Below, in pieces: positions 21,001 to 31,877 of a DNA stretch of 64,000 nt. The notes under the pieces were generated by a model. It had not been told where the DNA came from. It searched no databases and saw only the letters and a program-made list of their open reading frames with translations. Source of the DNA: Aralia elata (taxonomy: Eukaryota; Streptophyta; Magnoliopsida; Apiales; Araliaceae); NCBI GenBank assembly GCA_034770075.1, contig JAVJAP010000112.1, positions 310,001-374,000 of the forward strand, read 5' to 3'. Numbering within the stretch: position 1 is the stretch's first letter; every line of letters begins with the position of its first letter. The translations under genes were made by a program, and so were the position numbers.

Positions 21001-21686
21001 GCTGGGACGATCACTTGCCACTAGTAGAGTTCGCCTACAACAATAGCTATCACGCTAGTATTGGTATGCCACCGTACGAGGCGCTATACGGAAGGAAGTG
21101 TCGAACGCCGTTGTGTTGGGATGAAGTTGGTGAACGAAGATTGTTGGGGCCAGAATTGGTACAACAAACCGTGGAAATTATTAAAGTAGTAAGACAACGG
21201 TTAGTAGCAGCCCAGGATCGCCAAAAGAAGTACGCCGACTTACATCGTCAGAAACGAGACTTTGAAGTTGGAAGTTTTGTGTTTCTGAAGGTATCTCCCT
21301 GGAAAGGAAAGATTCGTTTTGGGAAGAAGGGTAAATTAAGCCCTAGGTTCATAGGACCGTTTGAAATTTTGAGGCGGATCGGCGAAGTGGCGTACGAGGT
21401 AGCATTACCTCCTGAACTTGAGCACATTCACAACGTGTTTCACATATCAGTGTTGCGTCCGTATAAGCCAGACTACAAACATGTCATCTCCTATGAACCA
21501 ATTCAAGTCGAAAAGGATTTATCGTACGAGGAGATTCCTGTTCAAATACTGGATAGAAAAGAGCAGAAGCTGAGGAATAAAATCATTCACTCGGTGAAAG
21601 TTCTCTGGAGAAACCATGCGGTGGAAGAAGCTACGTGGGAACTCGAAGAGAAAATGAGAACAAATTACCCTCAGTTGTTCGAGTAA
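18091..21686 (+). pseudogene. Element C pol: protease, RT, RNase H, integrase, chromodomain, one disruption
   Basis: A polyprotein in the same frame as gag in the family. The protease motif FDSGATCSF lies near 18337 with LGMDWL near 18550. RT runs from PPDRETEFVIDL (about 18835) through KIDLRTGYHQL. At about 19245-19259 some 14 foreign bases (TATCCGGTTCAAAG) replace a codon before MSFGLTNAP and shift the frame. From 19260 the frame is open for 808 codons: FIDD box (about residues 31-34), RNase H from YSDASHKG to VADALSR, HHCC zinc region, integrase core with Asp in IVDRLTK, Asp in VSDRDPRF and Glu in GQSERT, GPF motif, and a C-terminal chromodomain (VKVLWRNHAVEEATWELEE). All catalytic residues are present, so a single local change separates this pol from an open one. 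Confidence 0.93.
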
Positions 21687-21696
21687 CCTTAGATTG

Positions 21697-21733
21697 AAAT
21701 TCCGAGGACGGAATTTTTATAAGGGGGAGAGGA
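21697..21733 (+). promoter_or_regulatory. Element C hairpin and polypurine tract
   Basis: AAATTCC (21697-21703), loop GAGGAC, GGAATTT (21710-21716) form a 7-bp stem. The purine run AAGGGGGAGAGGA (21721-21733) touches the 3' LTR and primes plus-strand synthesis. The hairpin starts about 10 bases after the pol stop, so no env-like ORF exists. Confidence 0.85.
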
Positions 21734-24700
21734 TGTAATGTCCAGGAATTTCAAAGCAGTGTATCCAATTTATTTTTCATTTTTTTATATAATATTATAA
21801 ATTTAATTGGATCCATGTGAGTATTATTATTTACTTATATAAATATGTGATCCAATAATTTTCTGTGCATTAAAGGGACTCACCGATAGTCTAAATAAAT
21901 TAGTGAGTAACCCTAAAGAATTTATTTGCAAGAAAATTAGGGAGTTAATAAATAATTTCATTTCATTATCGGATTAAATAATTCGAATAAAGAATTATGG
22001 TTAAAATAAATATTTTAATAATTAATGGGTTTAGTTATTTTATATTAGAAGGTGGTTAATTTAATTGGACCATTTTGTTTTTCTTTTAATTGGACTAAGC
22101 CCAAATCCCTTGTTATTTTTCCCTTTTGGGCCACTTTGTTTTAACTATTTTCAGCCGGCCCAACAATTTGTTGAGCCCAATTTCATTCCCAACCAAAAAC
22201 CGAACCCGAATTGGATGAGCCCAATTTAATTGCCAGCCGGGTCAGCCCATTCCTAGAACCGGTTGAATCCATCTTAATTGGGGCAACGGATGAGCTAATT
22301 TGGGAAGAACAAATTGGGACTCAGCCTAAAACCCAAATAACCGAAACACAGAAAGGAAAAAGGGAACCAAATCCCAACACCCTCGATCAGTCGCAACCAG
22401 TGAAGGAAGAGGGGGAAAAATCAATCGAAGCTGTCAATCGAGCCAACCCAAGCCTCAATCAACCAGTCGGAGAGGGGGCAGGTGACTGAACGGAGTGACG
22501 CCAAGCGCGCCGGCGATCGCACGAAGCAGCCATATGTGGACAGAACGGGGGAGGCATCGACGACCGGTCGCTTAACGATCGGACCAAAGGTCCGAAGAAA
22601 TCGGCGATTGGACGGTGATGAAAAGGGGGAACGATGCTCGAGGTTCTGCCGATGTGAAACGGGCGACAACCAGTTCTCCTCAAACCCTCAGTTATTGTCC
22701 GAAGCAATTAGGGTATTAACCATAAATTTGGGCAAACTCTGCCCTATAAATTGAGACCCCAACCCTGAAGAACTGCCGATTTTCATTGCTTGGTGAGACC
22801 CAAAAATTTTAGGGTTCGACAGTAGTGTGAGAGTCAGAAAAATTATCCCTGAATGTCCAGCTTGGTATCCTACTTTGGAAGGAGAAGGAAGGCCGCCAAT
22901 CGATTCGAACCCAAGGTATCAAAAAGGGATTATTGACTGTGATGGTTTTATTTTCCAGTTTGTGCTGGGTTGTTTGGTTAGAGATTCTGGTATGGTGTTT
23001 GAAATTTTCTATACCTTGTAGTGTTTTGGATTAAAATCATTCCCCTGTATTGTGAAGTTTTATTTCTCTGGATCAAACTAAAAGAATTTATTGAAATTGT
23101 TTGGTGTACGTTATACCTTGTATTGGGTTTGTATGAAATTCTTTCGGTATACTTGGTTAGTTTATTTAGATTGGGTTATGTTTGTGTGCTGGTAGCAGCC
23201 GATGGGTTGGCTTATAATGCTGTATTTAGTTTGTGGTTGTTCTGTATTGGGTCATTTTGTCCTCTGTATTAGTATAGATTGTTTCTCTGTATTAGGCAGT
23301 TGATTTCTTGTGTGGGGGATAAACTGTTTTGGATTGTGTTGCTCGACTGTATTGAGTTGTGCAGTTTCATCAAGGAAACTCTGTTTTACTGAATGACCCT
23401 AGGAGGCTCAGGCCAGCAACATGAGTTCTAAGAACAAAAGTAAACTTTTATGTGTGATGATATTTGGGCTAAATGGTATGCATAAGGAGGTCTATCTGAT
23501 TTAGCACACAATGAACTAATGATCAACTATGAATTGGGTTTAATAATGAACTACTATTATAATGATACGTGGAAATAATAAATATTTAATTAAATATGAA
23601 TAAAGTTAATATAATAATTATTTATTATTAATAGATAATAAATAAAGATAATAAATATTTAATTATTATTTAATAATAATAATTAAATATGAATAAAGTT
23701 AATAAAATAATTATTTATTATTAATAAATAATAAATAAAGATAATAAATATTTAATTATTATTTAATAATAATAATAATTAAATATGAATAAAGTTAATA
23801 TAATAATTATTTATTATTAATAGATAATAAAATAAAGATAATAAATATTTAATTATTATTTAATAATAATAATTAAATATGAATAAAGTTAATAAAATAA
23901 TTATTTTATTATTAATAAATAATAAATAAAGATAATAAATATTTAATTATTATTTAATAATAATAATTAAATATGAATAAAGTTAATAAAATAATTATTT
24001 ATTATTAATAAATAATAAATAAAGATAATAAATATTTAATTATTATTTAATAATAATAATAATTAAATATGAATAAAGTTAATATAATAATTATTTATTA
24101 TTAATAGATAATAAATAAAGATACTAAATATTTAATTATTATCTATTAATAATAATAATTAAAATAAAGTTAATAAAATAATTATTTATTATTTATTAAA
24201 TAGTAAATAAAGGTACTAAGTATTTAATTATTATTTAATAATAATAATAATTAAGTAGAAATGAAGTTACGAATTAATAAGGACGATAAGTACTTAATCA
24301 TCAATGAAATGATGATTAAGTATGAGGGAGATTAATAAGTTAATTAGTTGTGGCCCTTAATAAATAAAGATAACAAGCACTCAATAATTATTCAATAAAT
24401 ATTTATTAATAATTAATTGTGTGTAGATTTATACCTTAATTAATGTTGAATAAAGAATAAGGTTAATAATTACTAAATTACCCCTAAGGTAATGGTAATT
24501 AAGAGTAAATTGAATAAATGATCAATGGTTCTGTCATCTCTAAACCCAAATGAATTTATTTTATAAATGATAAATAAGGATTGTTAGACCATACCTGGAA
24601 ATAATTAAAGGTAATAATTGGAGTATTCAAATGATAAGTGACCCTGATTGATTATTATCTGTTTAAATAATAAATAGAGATCATTAAATTTTTGTTAGTT

Positions 24701-25928
24701 GATGGCTAGGTAGTAATTAAGTTCGGTAAATTACTTATCTGCTAAATGGATAGCATAAGTGGGTATAATTACGCAATGCTAATGGATAAACCAATTCTAC
24801 CAACTGATAGGTTATCCACGGTCGATTAATTAAAGCTAGAATTTATCTGTAGCTGAGCAAACAGGCAAGTCCTCTATCCCGAACTTTGATTTCTGCAAGT
24901 TCCTAACTCTAAACTTCTTACCTTATTGCAAGTTCTTCCTTGCGCAACTTTTTACCTTGAGCAATACTTCTAAAACCTTATGCAGTATTTTAATTCATGC
25001 AAAAGGTATATATTATTGCAAGTACTCTTTAAGCTTGAATTTTATCTCCAAGCATGCTATAAGTGGTCTAATTACTTTTAAAATTATTCCACATCTGTGT
25101 ATTTATTGGCATTCGCGCTCATGCATTTGAATTCGAATATTGAATTAGATTCAGAAGTTTTATGAACCATTCATGGTTAAGTCTGAACCCTTGTTCGGTC
25201 AGACAATTTTGTGAGAATTTATAAAAGCTATCCGAACCAATCAATGGTAAGGATTCTTAGACTGTATGAACACCCCTTTATTTATAGGGGAGTACCCCAC
25301 GTACCGTATATAAGGTACAAATAGCAGAATTAAATGTTATGCATATACATAAGGTACGCGAGGCTGATCCCCTCAAGTACGTTATTCTGTAGCCAGTAAC
25401 CAGAGGGTCAACCAGCTATTGACTCCTCTGGAAGTTATCGTTCAAAGTCTATTCGACTATCAATTGTTCTAAAAGCATTTAATGTTCTTGCTTCTGATTA
25501 CTCTATTGTTGAAATCCCTTTAATATCCCTTCATCATGATATATCCTTATTGTTGCACTTCAAACTTGCTGGGCAAACTCGTTGCTCATCCTTGCTATAT
25601 CATGATTTCATTGCAGCTAAACCCGAGACGTCAGGGAAGAACAAAGGGAAAGAAAAGATGAAATGATAGATTTTCTAGTAGCAGACGTTAGATTTATGTG
25701 TTAATTAATTTCTGTTAATGTAATCTAAACCTTGATAGTTATTTAAGGTATGTATTTGTAAATGTTTAAGGTTAATCGTATTCTGGGACTAGTAACACCT
25801 TGTAATGGACAACGTATGTTTATATATTCCGCACTTTTAGATATCATATGTTGTTAGAGGTGAATGTTTGTATTGGATCGTGATGACCAGATCCGGGTAT
25901 CTGGAGACCCGAATTTGGGGGCGTCACA
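21734..25928 (+). repeat. Element C 3' LTR (4.2 kb)
   Basis: Direct repeat of 11426-15639 with the same start and end. Differences are mostly single-base changes in homopolymer length plus a few short indels (for example an 18-base stretch absent near 21778 and CATATG against CAG near 22532). Its seven-copy AT array lies at about 23571-24255 and the Lys-rich frame at 25617-25666. Confidence 0.95.
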
Positions 25929-25933
25929 TTGAG
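25929..25933 (+). repeat. Target-site duplication of C, right copy
   Basis: TTGAG, identical to 11421-11425; the B LTR resumes directly after it. Confidence 0.95.
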
Positions 25934-27147
25934 GATGGTCTATTGACTTATATGCTATGTGAATTGTTTATCTGCTAAATAAATAGCATAAGAGGGTATA
26001 CCGATATATGACTATGCTATGCTAATTGATGAATCGACTTTATCAAATGATAGGTCGTTCAAGGCCAATTAGTTAAAGCTAAAATTTGTTGTAGCTGAAC
26101 AAACAGGCAAGTTCCCTAACTCAAACTCGAGTTATTATTTTTCAAGAATATTGGTGGATAATTATTGTTGATTATTCCACATCTATAATTTATTATTGAA
26201 TGTTCACATTTATTGCAAGTTTCCTTTAACCCTACTCAATTATTTTCGAGTAGGCTACTATTGTTTTGTAGCATGAAATTTTATTTCCAAGAATGCTTAA
26301 GTGGTTTAATCAATTTACAATTAATCCACATCGATATTATTGACATTCGCACTCGGTGCATTTGAATTCGTACAGTCTTGGATTCGGACATTATTAAAGT
26401 TCTGTAATTCACGAACTATTTAAGATTTAGTCTGGACCTTTGTTCGGTCAAGCAAATATATGAGAATTTATAAAAGCTATCCGAACCAATCAATGGTATG
26501 GATTCTTAGACTGAAATGAACACCCCTTTTTATTATAGGGGAGTACCCAGGTATCTAATATAAGGTACAAACAGCAGAGTTAAATGTTATGCATATACAT
26601 AGTGTACGCGAGGCTGATCCCCTCAAGTACTTATTCTGTAGCCAGTAACCAAAGGGTCAACCAGCTATTGACTCATTTGAAAGTTATTGTTCAGAGTCTA
26701 CTTGACTATCAATTGTTCTAAAAGCAATAATTGCTCTTGCTTCTGATATTTATATTGTTGAATTCTCTTTCTATATTCCCTTCATCATGATATATCCCTT
26801 ATTATTGTATTTTAAACTTGCTGAGCAACTAGTTGCTCACCCTTGCTATATCATGACTTTCATTGCAGCTAAACCCGAGACATCAGGAAAGGGCAAGGGT
26901 AAAGAAAAGATGAAGTGATAGACTTCACGTAGCTGGCTTTAGTTTATGTTTAGTGTAATTGCTATTAATGTAATTTAAACCCTGATTATTATTTAGGGTA
27001 TGTTGGGACTAGTAACACCTTTCTAATGAACAACATATGTTTGTTATATTCCGCATTTTAGTCAATGTATGTTGTTAGAGGTGAATGTGTATTGGATCGT
27101 GATGACCGAATCCGGGTAGTTGGAGACCCGAATTTGCGAGCGTCACA
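25934..27147 (+). repeat. Element B 3' LTR, right piece
   Basis: Continuation of the B LTR after C, matching the last 1.2 kb of the C LTR in order. It includes a CACCCC/GGGGAG stem near 26522, GGCTGATCCC at 26612-26621, the acceptor ending at 26868 with a Lys-rich frame to TGA 26916-26918, and the terminal CGTCACA at 27147. It then abuts the gag of D on the opposite strand. Confidence 0.92.
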
Positions 27148-27578
27148 GCCTGCGTACTTGCTGGGAAGTAATTTTTGAAAAACAGCTCCTTGAAACGAGC
27201 CCATGCATTCGTGTCTTCCCCAGCTCGACCTTTGTTTGCCTTCCACCAGTAATTTACCTCACCTTTCATCATGAAAGTGGCAAACGTCGTCTTCTGTTCT
27301 TCGGCCACTCGTGCGACCTCAAAAACTTTCTCTATTTCTTCTATCCATGTTTGGGCTTCAATCGGATCCGTAGTCCCACGAAACTCCAGTGGCCCTACTA
27401 ATTTGAAGTCCTTAAAGTTCGCCATGTGACTTCCTGGCTGATCAACTGCAGCGGCTTGTCTTCCCTGCATTGCTTCGGCTAACAAGTTCACAAAAGTCCT
27501 CATAGGGTCTGCCTGACCCTCCTCGTTATTCACCGACTCTTCCGCCCTTGTGTATCGGGGTTGTCTTCTCGGCGGAAT
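27148..27578 (-). pseudogene. Element D gag N-terminal part, cut by element B
   Basis: Gag reading leftwards, homologous to C and I gag over its first 143 codons (FKDFKLVGP, WIEEIEKVFEVARVAEEQK, NYWWKANKG, ELFFKNYFP). The expected start codon is ATT rather than ATG (27576-27578); it follows TTTCTTTCAAACAG, which looks like a splice acceptor, as in I. The frame breaks off at the B LTR, so the rest of D should lie beyond B to the left of this window. Confidence 0.9.
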
Positions 27579-27974
27579 TGTCTGTTTGAAAGAAAACCGT
27601 CGGCTTTTACTAATAGATTTATGCCATGAGCAAGAGTCATTTAAGTCAGCAATTAAGACTAAAAGCATCTATCAAACAAGTTTGATTTAAAATAAAACAA
27701 TTGCATTTATAATCATACATCACTATTTTAATACAACCCAACTCAACACGTGGCATACTTCTATAAACACTAAATGACATAGTCTGCCAATCATTAACTA
27801 TCCCCTAACAAACAAAAGTGGGGAATAATAACCTTCCACCCCTCTATCAGGAACAAAAATCGGGGCTCATATACTATCCCATGCACGCTACAAGCATAGG
27901 GATTTACAACATAAGTAAGCCCCTATTACAACAAAATTGGGACTTATTGTGAACAAAGTGCTAAAAATAACACA

Positions 27975-28393
27975 TCACCGCCTGCTGCGGCGAATTGCAA
28001 CCATGAGCTCCCGTCGAGCCAGCCTGTCGACCACTCGATGCCTAATCACGCGCCTGCTGCTCCCCTCATCCTTGGGGTACCTCCTCACCCTGTCCCTCAG
28101 TCCGCCAATAGAAGTAGTCAAGCCTAAACGGAGGGAATCAATCATTGTAGTTCGGGCTGTCAACTGCTTTATAGCCTCATCTTTGTCCAGACGAGTAGTC
28201 TCCAGCTGATTCTCTACCCGCTCTATCTATCCTACTAACACCATATTCCTCTCTAAGAGGTCATAAACCATCACACCAAGACGAACAGAAGCCCCACGCC
28301 GACCGTGAACCTCTGCCTCTAGCTTAGTAATCCTCTGGTCCTTTTCTTGCAGCTTCTGGGTTAACTTAGCCTTTTCCCCCAAAGTCTAATGCG
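27975..28393 (-). pseudogene. Element D pre-gag ORF, C-terminal half
   Basis: Second half of the D pre-gag ORF after the E insertion. It reads leftwards through an early TAG, a TQKLQEKDQRI coiled-coil segment and DSLRLGLTTSIGGLRDRVRR to a basic Arg-rich end and a TGA at 27975-27977. With 37697-38087 the length is 810 nt, the same as in I. It contains more than one internal stop, so D no longer encodes the protein. Confidence 0.85.
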
Positions 28394-28398
28394 CCAAT
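28394..28398 (+). repeat. Target-site duplication of E, left copy
   Basis: CCAAT directly before the E 5' LTR, repeated at 37697-37701. Removing E plus one copy restores continuous homology between the D and I pre-gag ORFs. Confidence 0.95.
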
Positions 28399-30218
28399 TG
28401 AAAGTAGTATGCAACAAGCCAATCATATTTGATATGATGTAGCATATACTTTGTAATCTTATTCATTTATTAATAAAAGAATTGATTTTCTTAAAAGATA
28501 TTTTATATTATCTACATGGTGCTGTTATATTAAATGTGATAAACCCATAGTTTTGAGCAATGCTTTTAGAATCATGATGGTGATCATGCTAATGAGATCT
28601 AAATTCTAGAAAGCTCACAAACTAAAAGTGTTCCTAATCGTTGGATTACTAAATAGGGGATTAGTGAATCCGGATAGATTTGTACATACGTTGCTTGCTC
28701 TTAAGAAGAGGATGATTGATCTCATAATTATTTGTGTAGAGACACTAAAGCAAGTATGTAGGTGCTTATTGGAGAATAAGTTCACTGAACGTGGCTCGCT
28801 AAGGAATACCTAATGGAGTTTTACTCACTTGTCAATAGGAATTCCTGTAGTGATAGTAGTACAAGTGATCCTTGGACTTGAGATCATCATAGTATCTTGT
28901 GTATGATGAGTTATACTTTGACATGTCCCTTAAGACCTTTAGGGTATATCAAAAGGTATGATTGGGTATAATAAGTTGTGCATGGAGATAGGTGAATGAT
29001 CAACAAAGAATCTACCACGTCTAGTAAAAGATGTGAATGTCCTATGTGATTCGATAAATGACAACTCAGTAGTCCTTGGCCAAGGCATAATGAAATTAGA
29101 AAGGGTTTCTAATTTGCATTATTTAGAGTTGTGCATTTGGGAATCGAAATACATATAATTAAATAAAATAAGACTTGACAGTAAATCCATGTCTTATATT
29201 TAATTGGGACATTGTATGGTAGAAGGATTGAATTGTACGGTAACTATTCACTGAAAGGTTCTTTTGTGATTAATGTTGAAATCTATATTATCTGGAAAGT
29301 CGTTGATCGCTAAGGGGGCTTACCCTTATTGTAGAATAAATATTATTTATTTAAATGAATTAAATAGTTTAACTTATTTATTTAAATAAAATTAGAATTG
29401 TTCTAATTCATTTATTCACAACCAGTTTAATATGGAGAAACCTAAAGGGTCACACCGCAAAAGGAAAATATTTATTTAAGAAGTAAATGACATAATTGTA
29501 ATAATAAGTTAAGTGTATTTAATTTAATCTATGGGGATAGAATAAATTAAATAGCTTAATATTTATTATTTAATATTTCGGAAATATTAAATATAAATTA
29601 ATAAGAGGAGTCTTATTATTATTATTATTATTACTATTATTTAATTCCTAGTAGGGATTGAGAATTAATTAATAGAAGTACTCACACATGAATTCCTAAT
29701 TGGATTAGGAGCATAATTAATTAAAGGAGTTTAATTATAATAGAAACCCTAATCCTAAATAGTTTAGGGAAGGGTTTTCCTACATCTATAAATAAGAGGA
29801 GTCTTATCATAGATTAGGGTTACACACTCTTGCATTAGATTGTGGAGAGTACTTACAATTTCTATATAGATAGAAACTAGGGTTTTGCCAATACCCAACT
29901 TCTTGAATACCTATTCTTCCTTGGTGGATCACCTCTAGAGGCTAAACATTTGGGTGGCTAACGTTGATCAAAGGAAGGAATCTCATCCGTGAAATTCAAG
30001 GAGAACGCGAAGGAATTGGAGTTGAACTTGTACCCGAGGAAGCACGGTTCTACGAGGGTCTAATTTCTTAGTCTCGATCTCTTTCGTTTATATCGTTAAT
30101 TGAGCACATAGATTGATCTTGGTGATGGTTTGTATAAAAATTTTAAAATTCGTTTTATCGCGCTTCCGCACTATTTATGTAATTTGATTGCATGTTCGCT
30201 CTATATACAAACCTAACA
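28399..30218 (+). repeat. Element E 5' LTR (1.82 kb)
   Basis: Runs from TGAAAGTAGT to AACCTAACA. The promoter is probably at CTATAAATAAG near 29788, followed by a GATTAGGGTTACACACTC leader. The 3' copy at 35881-37696 and the H LTR at 51111-52864 are close relatives. Confidence 0.93.
29788..29798 (+). promoter_or_regulatory. TATA box in the E 5' LTR
   Basis: CTATAAATAAG precedes a conserved transcribed region. The 3' LTR has lost it (CTCTAAATAAG near 37264) while H keeps it. Confidence 0.65.
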
Positions 30219-30337
30219 GTGGAATCAGAGCCTAATCTTGTGCTAATTATCGATTTTCGATGATTCCATGTGTGTATGGTATTCGATTGGATCGAAATTT
30301 TTGGGCAGAATCCGTTTTTTTTCTGAATCTGCTACGC

Positions 30338-30457
30338 GGCGCAGCTGCGCCGACTCCAGTTCATTCTGGAGCACAGCTGCGCCCAAACCCAGAAAAATCG
30401 TTTCTGGGGTTCAGCGCAGCTGCGCCGTTTCCCAGTTCATTTTGGGCGCAGCTGCGT
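30338..30457 (+). repeat. Four GCGCAGCTGCGC palindromes in the E leader
   Basis: Perfect palindrome GGCGCAGCTGCGCC at 30338-30351 and a second clean copy at 30414-30425. Near copies lie at 30371-30382 (GCACAGCTGCGC) and 30446-30457 (GCGCAGCTGCGT). The same 12-mer occurs twice in the LTR of the unrelated gypsy element D (40087 and 40119). Confidence 0.92.
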
Positions 30458-31400
30458 CGGACAGCAGAATCCGAAAAATAATTTTCCGTTCAATTAAAAT
30501 AAATGGTTTATTTAATTGATATAAGTTTAAAATAAAGATGTTTATTTTATCTAGAATAGGATTTCAGATTGCTAAAATTAAAGGAGTTTAATTTGGATTT
30601 GGTTTTTTATTAAAATAAAAGAGTTTATTTTGTTTCAAAACTAAATATTAGCAAAACTTTTGCCCATTAATTGATATCAATGCATATATGGAATGGTTTT
30701 ATTATTCATGGGATGAATGTTATTTATTGATACATATAGAGATATGTATGATAATAAATAGGGATTCATTATGGACTATTGACCAATGTGTGATTGGAAT
30801 TATTTTAGAGGATGCTTGAATATATGGGTTTTATAAATGGGGTCTGCGTACCTCGTCTTCTCTAATTTTTTTCATGTAAATTCTATCTCCCTCCTATGTA
30901 CTTCTCCTTGACTGCTGACCAAGGTTTCTATTTATTGTAAATAGTTTATGTAATAGGACTAGTTAGAATTAATTTTGAAGAATTGGAGACAAAGGAGCAA
31001 GGAGCACTTGAAAACCCGTTTGTATTGGAGCCCGGGTTTAAATGTAATAGTTATATTTAAATTTTATTCTTGCACCCTAGGTTTGACCTTTTGGTTCACT
31101 TGGTGGCTCTAGTGACCCAAACTAGAATAAAAGTCCATAATCAGTCCGGGTAGAATATAGTATTTTATATGTGCGTGCTTACTATGTATATATTATATAT
31201 TATACAACATGCTTCGCATGTTAAATAATATGATTCGTATTTTATATATATATGTGCATGCACGCTAAACAAGATGAGACTAATAATAATAAACCCCTCA
31301 AAGAAATCATATTAAGTTCTAAGCGTTCAAAGATATTTGGAATATCGAACGTCGACTTCTAGCATGGTAAAGCAATAGAGTATTAAATGTTTAATATGAG

Positions 31401-31694
31401 TTTGTTGTGTCACCACAAGGAAAGTATTAAATATTTAAGATGTTGCTTTATCACATTTGATGCTTATAAATAGACTGAACGATAATGTTTTGTTGTGTCA
31501 CCACAAGGACAGTGTTGTTCTTTCGAATATATGGAAGTGCTAGGTTAAACTTAACTTGGATAAATTTGATTCGGATGTGTCACCACTTGATCAAAATAAT
31601 CTAAGAGGCAAAAGAAAAGGAGTTACATAGTGATGTAATTGACAATAGTTGTCTACCTATTTATTTATATATCGTTTGTTGTGTCACCACAAGG
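31401..31694 (+). repeat. Hairpin repeat TTGTTGTGTCACCACAAGG in the E leader
   Basis: Near-identical 19-base words lie at 31402-31420, 31489-31507 and 31676-31694, with a degenerate copy at 31573-31587. Each can fold with arms TTGTG/CACAA around TCAC. Spacing is roughly 85-100 bases between unrelated filler. Confidence 0.85.
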
Positions 31695-31877
31695 CTATAT
31701 ACATTTGAAATGGGGTCCTTAATCTCACTACCAAAACTTTAATTAGATTTGCCGAACTATATATATTGAGGGTAATATAGTTTGATGAAAATAGTGGGAG
31801 ATACCAATTTAAATAAAGACCTAATTTATTTTGGTAATTAATTAAATGAATGAATGCTAAAATGTTGTCTATTTCAC

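Larger units (their letters stand above)
11426..25928 (+). mobile_element. Element C: complete Ty3/gypsy (Tekay/Del-type) retrotransposon
   Basis: A 14.5-kb element with, in order, 5' LTR (11426-15639), PBS (15643-15654), leader palindrome, pre-gag ORF (15872-16702), gag-pol (17104-21686), polypurine tract (21721-21733) and 3' LTR (21734-25928). It is flanked by TTGAG on both sides. The two LTRs differ mainly by one-base length changes, so the insertion looks recent. The coding region has four frame disruptions (about 17641, 17734, 18090 and 19245-19259). It is the best reference copy in the window for its lineage. Confidence 0.95.
30219..31877 (+). other. Element E leader: PBS, GC palindromes, hairpin repeats
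   Basis: An unusually long untranslated leader. The PBS TGGAATCAGAGCC (30220-30232) matches initiator tRNA-Met except at one base. A GC-rich group at 30338-30457 holds four copies of GCGCAGCTGCGC or near copies, and four hairpin words TTGTGTCACCACAA-like lie between 31401 and 31694. No ORF above background is seen. The leader probably carries packaging or translation signals. Confidence 0.75.

Noticed and set aside
21687..21733. Possible env-like ORF after pol in C
   Set aside because: Only about 47 bases separate the pol stop from the LTR.
22427..22707. Minus-strand ORFs in the C 3' LTR
   Set aside because: Mirror frames of the GC-rich U3; the two LTR copies have different frames because of indels, so no coding constraint is visible.
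28628..28813. 61-codon ORF in the E LTR, with a relative at 51341-51526
   Set aside because: It lies in U3, the 3' LTR version is disrupted, and similarity reflects LTR identity.
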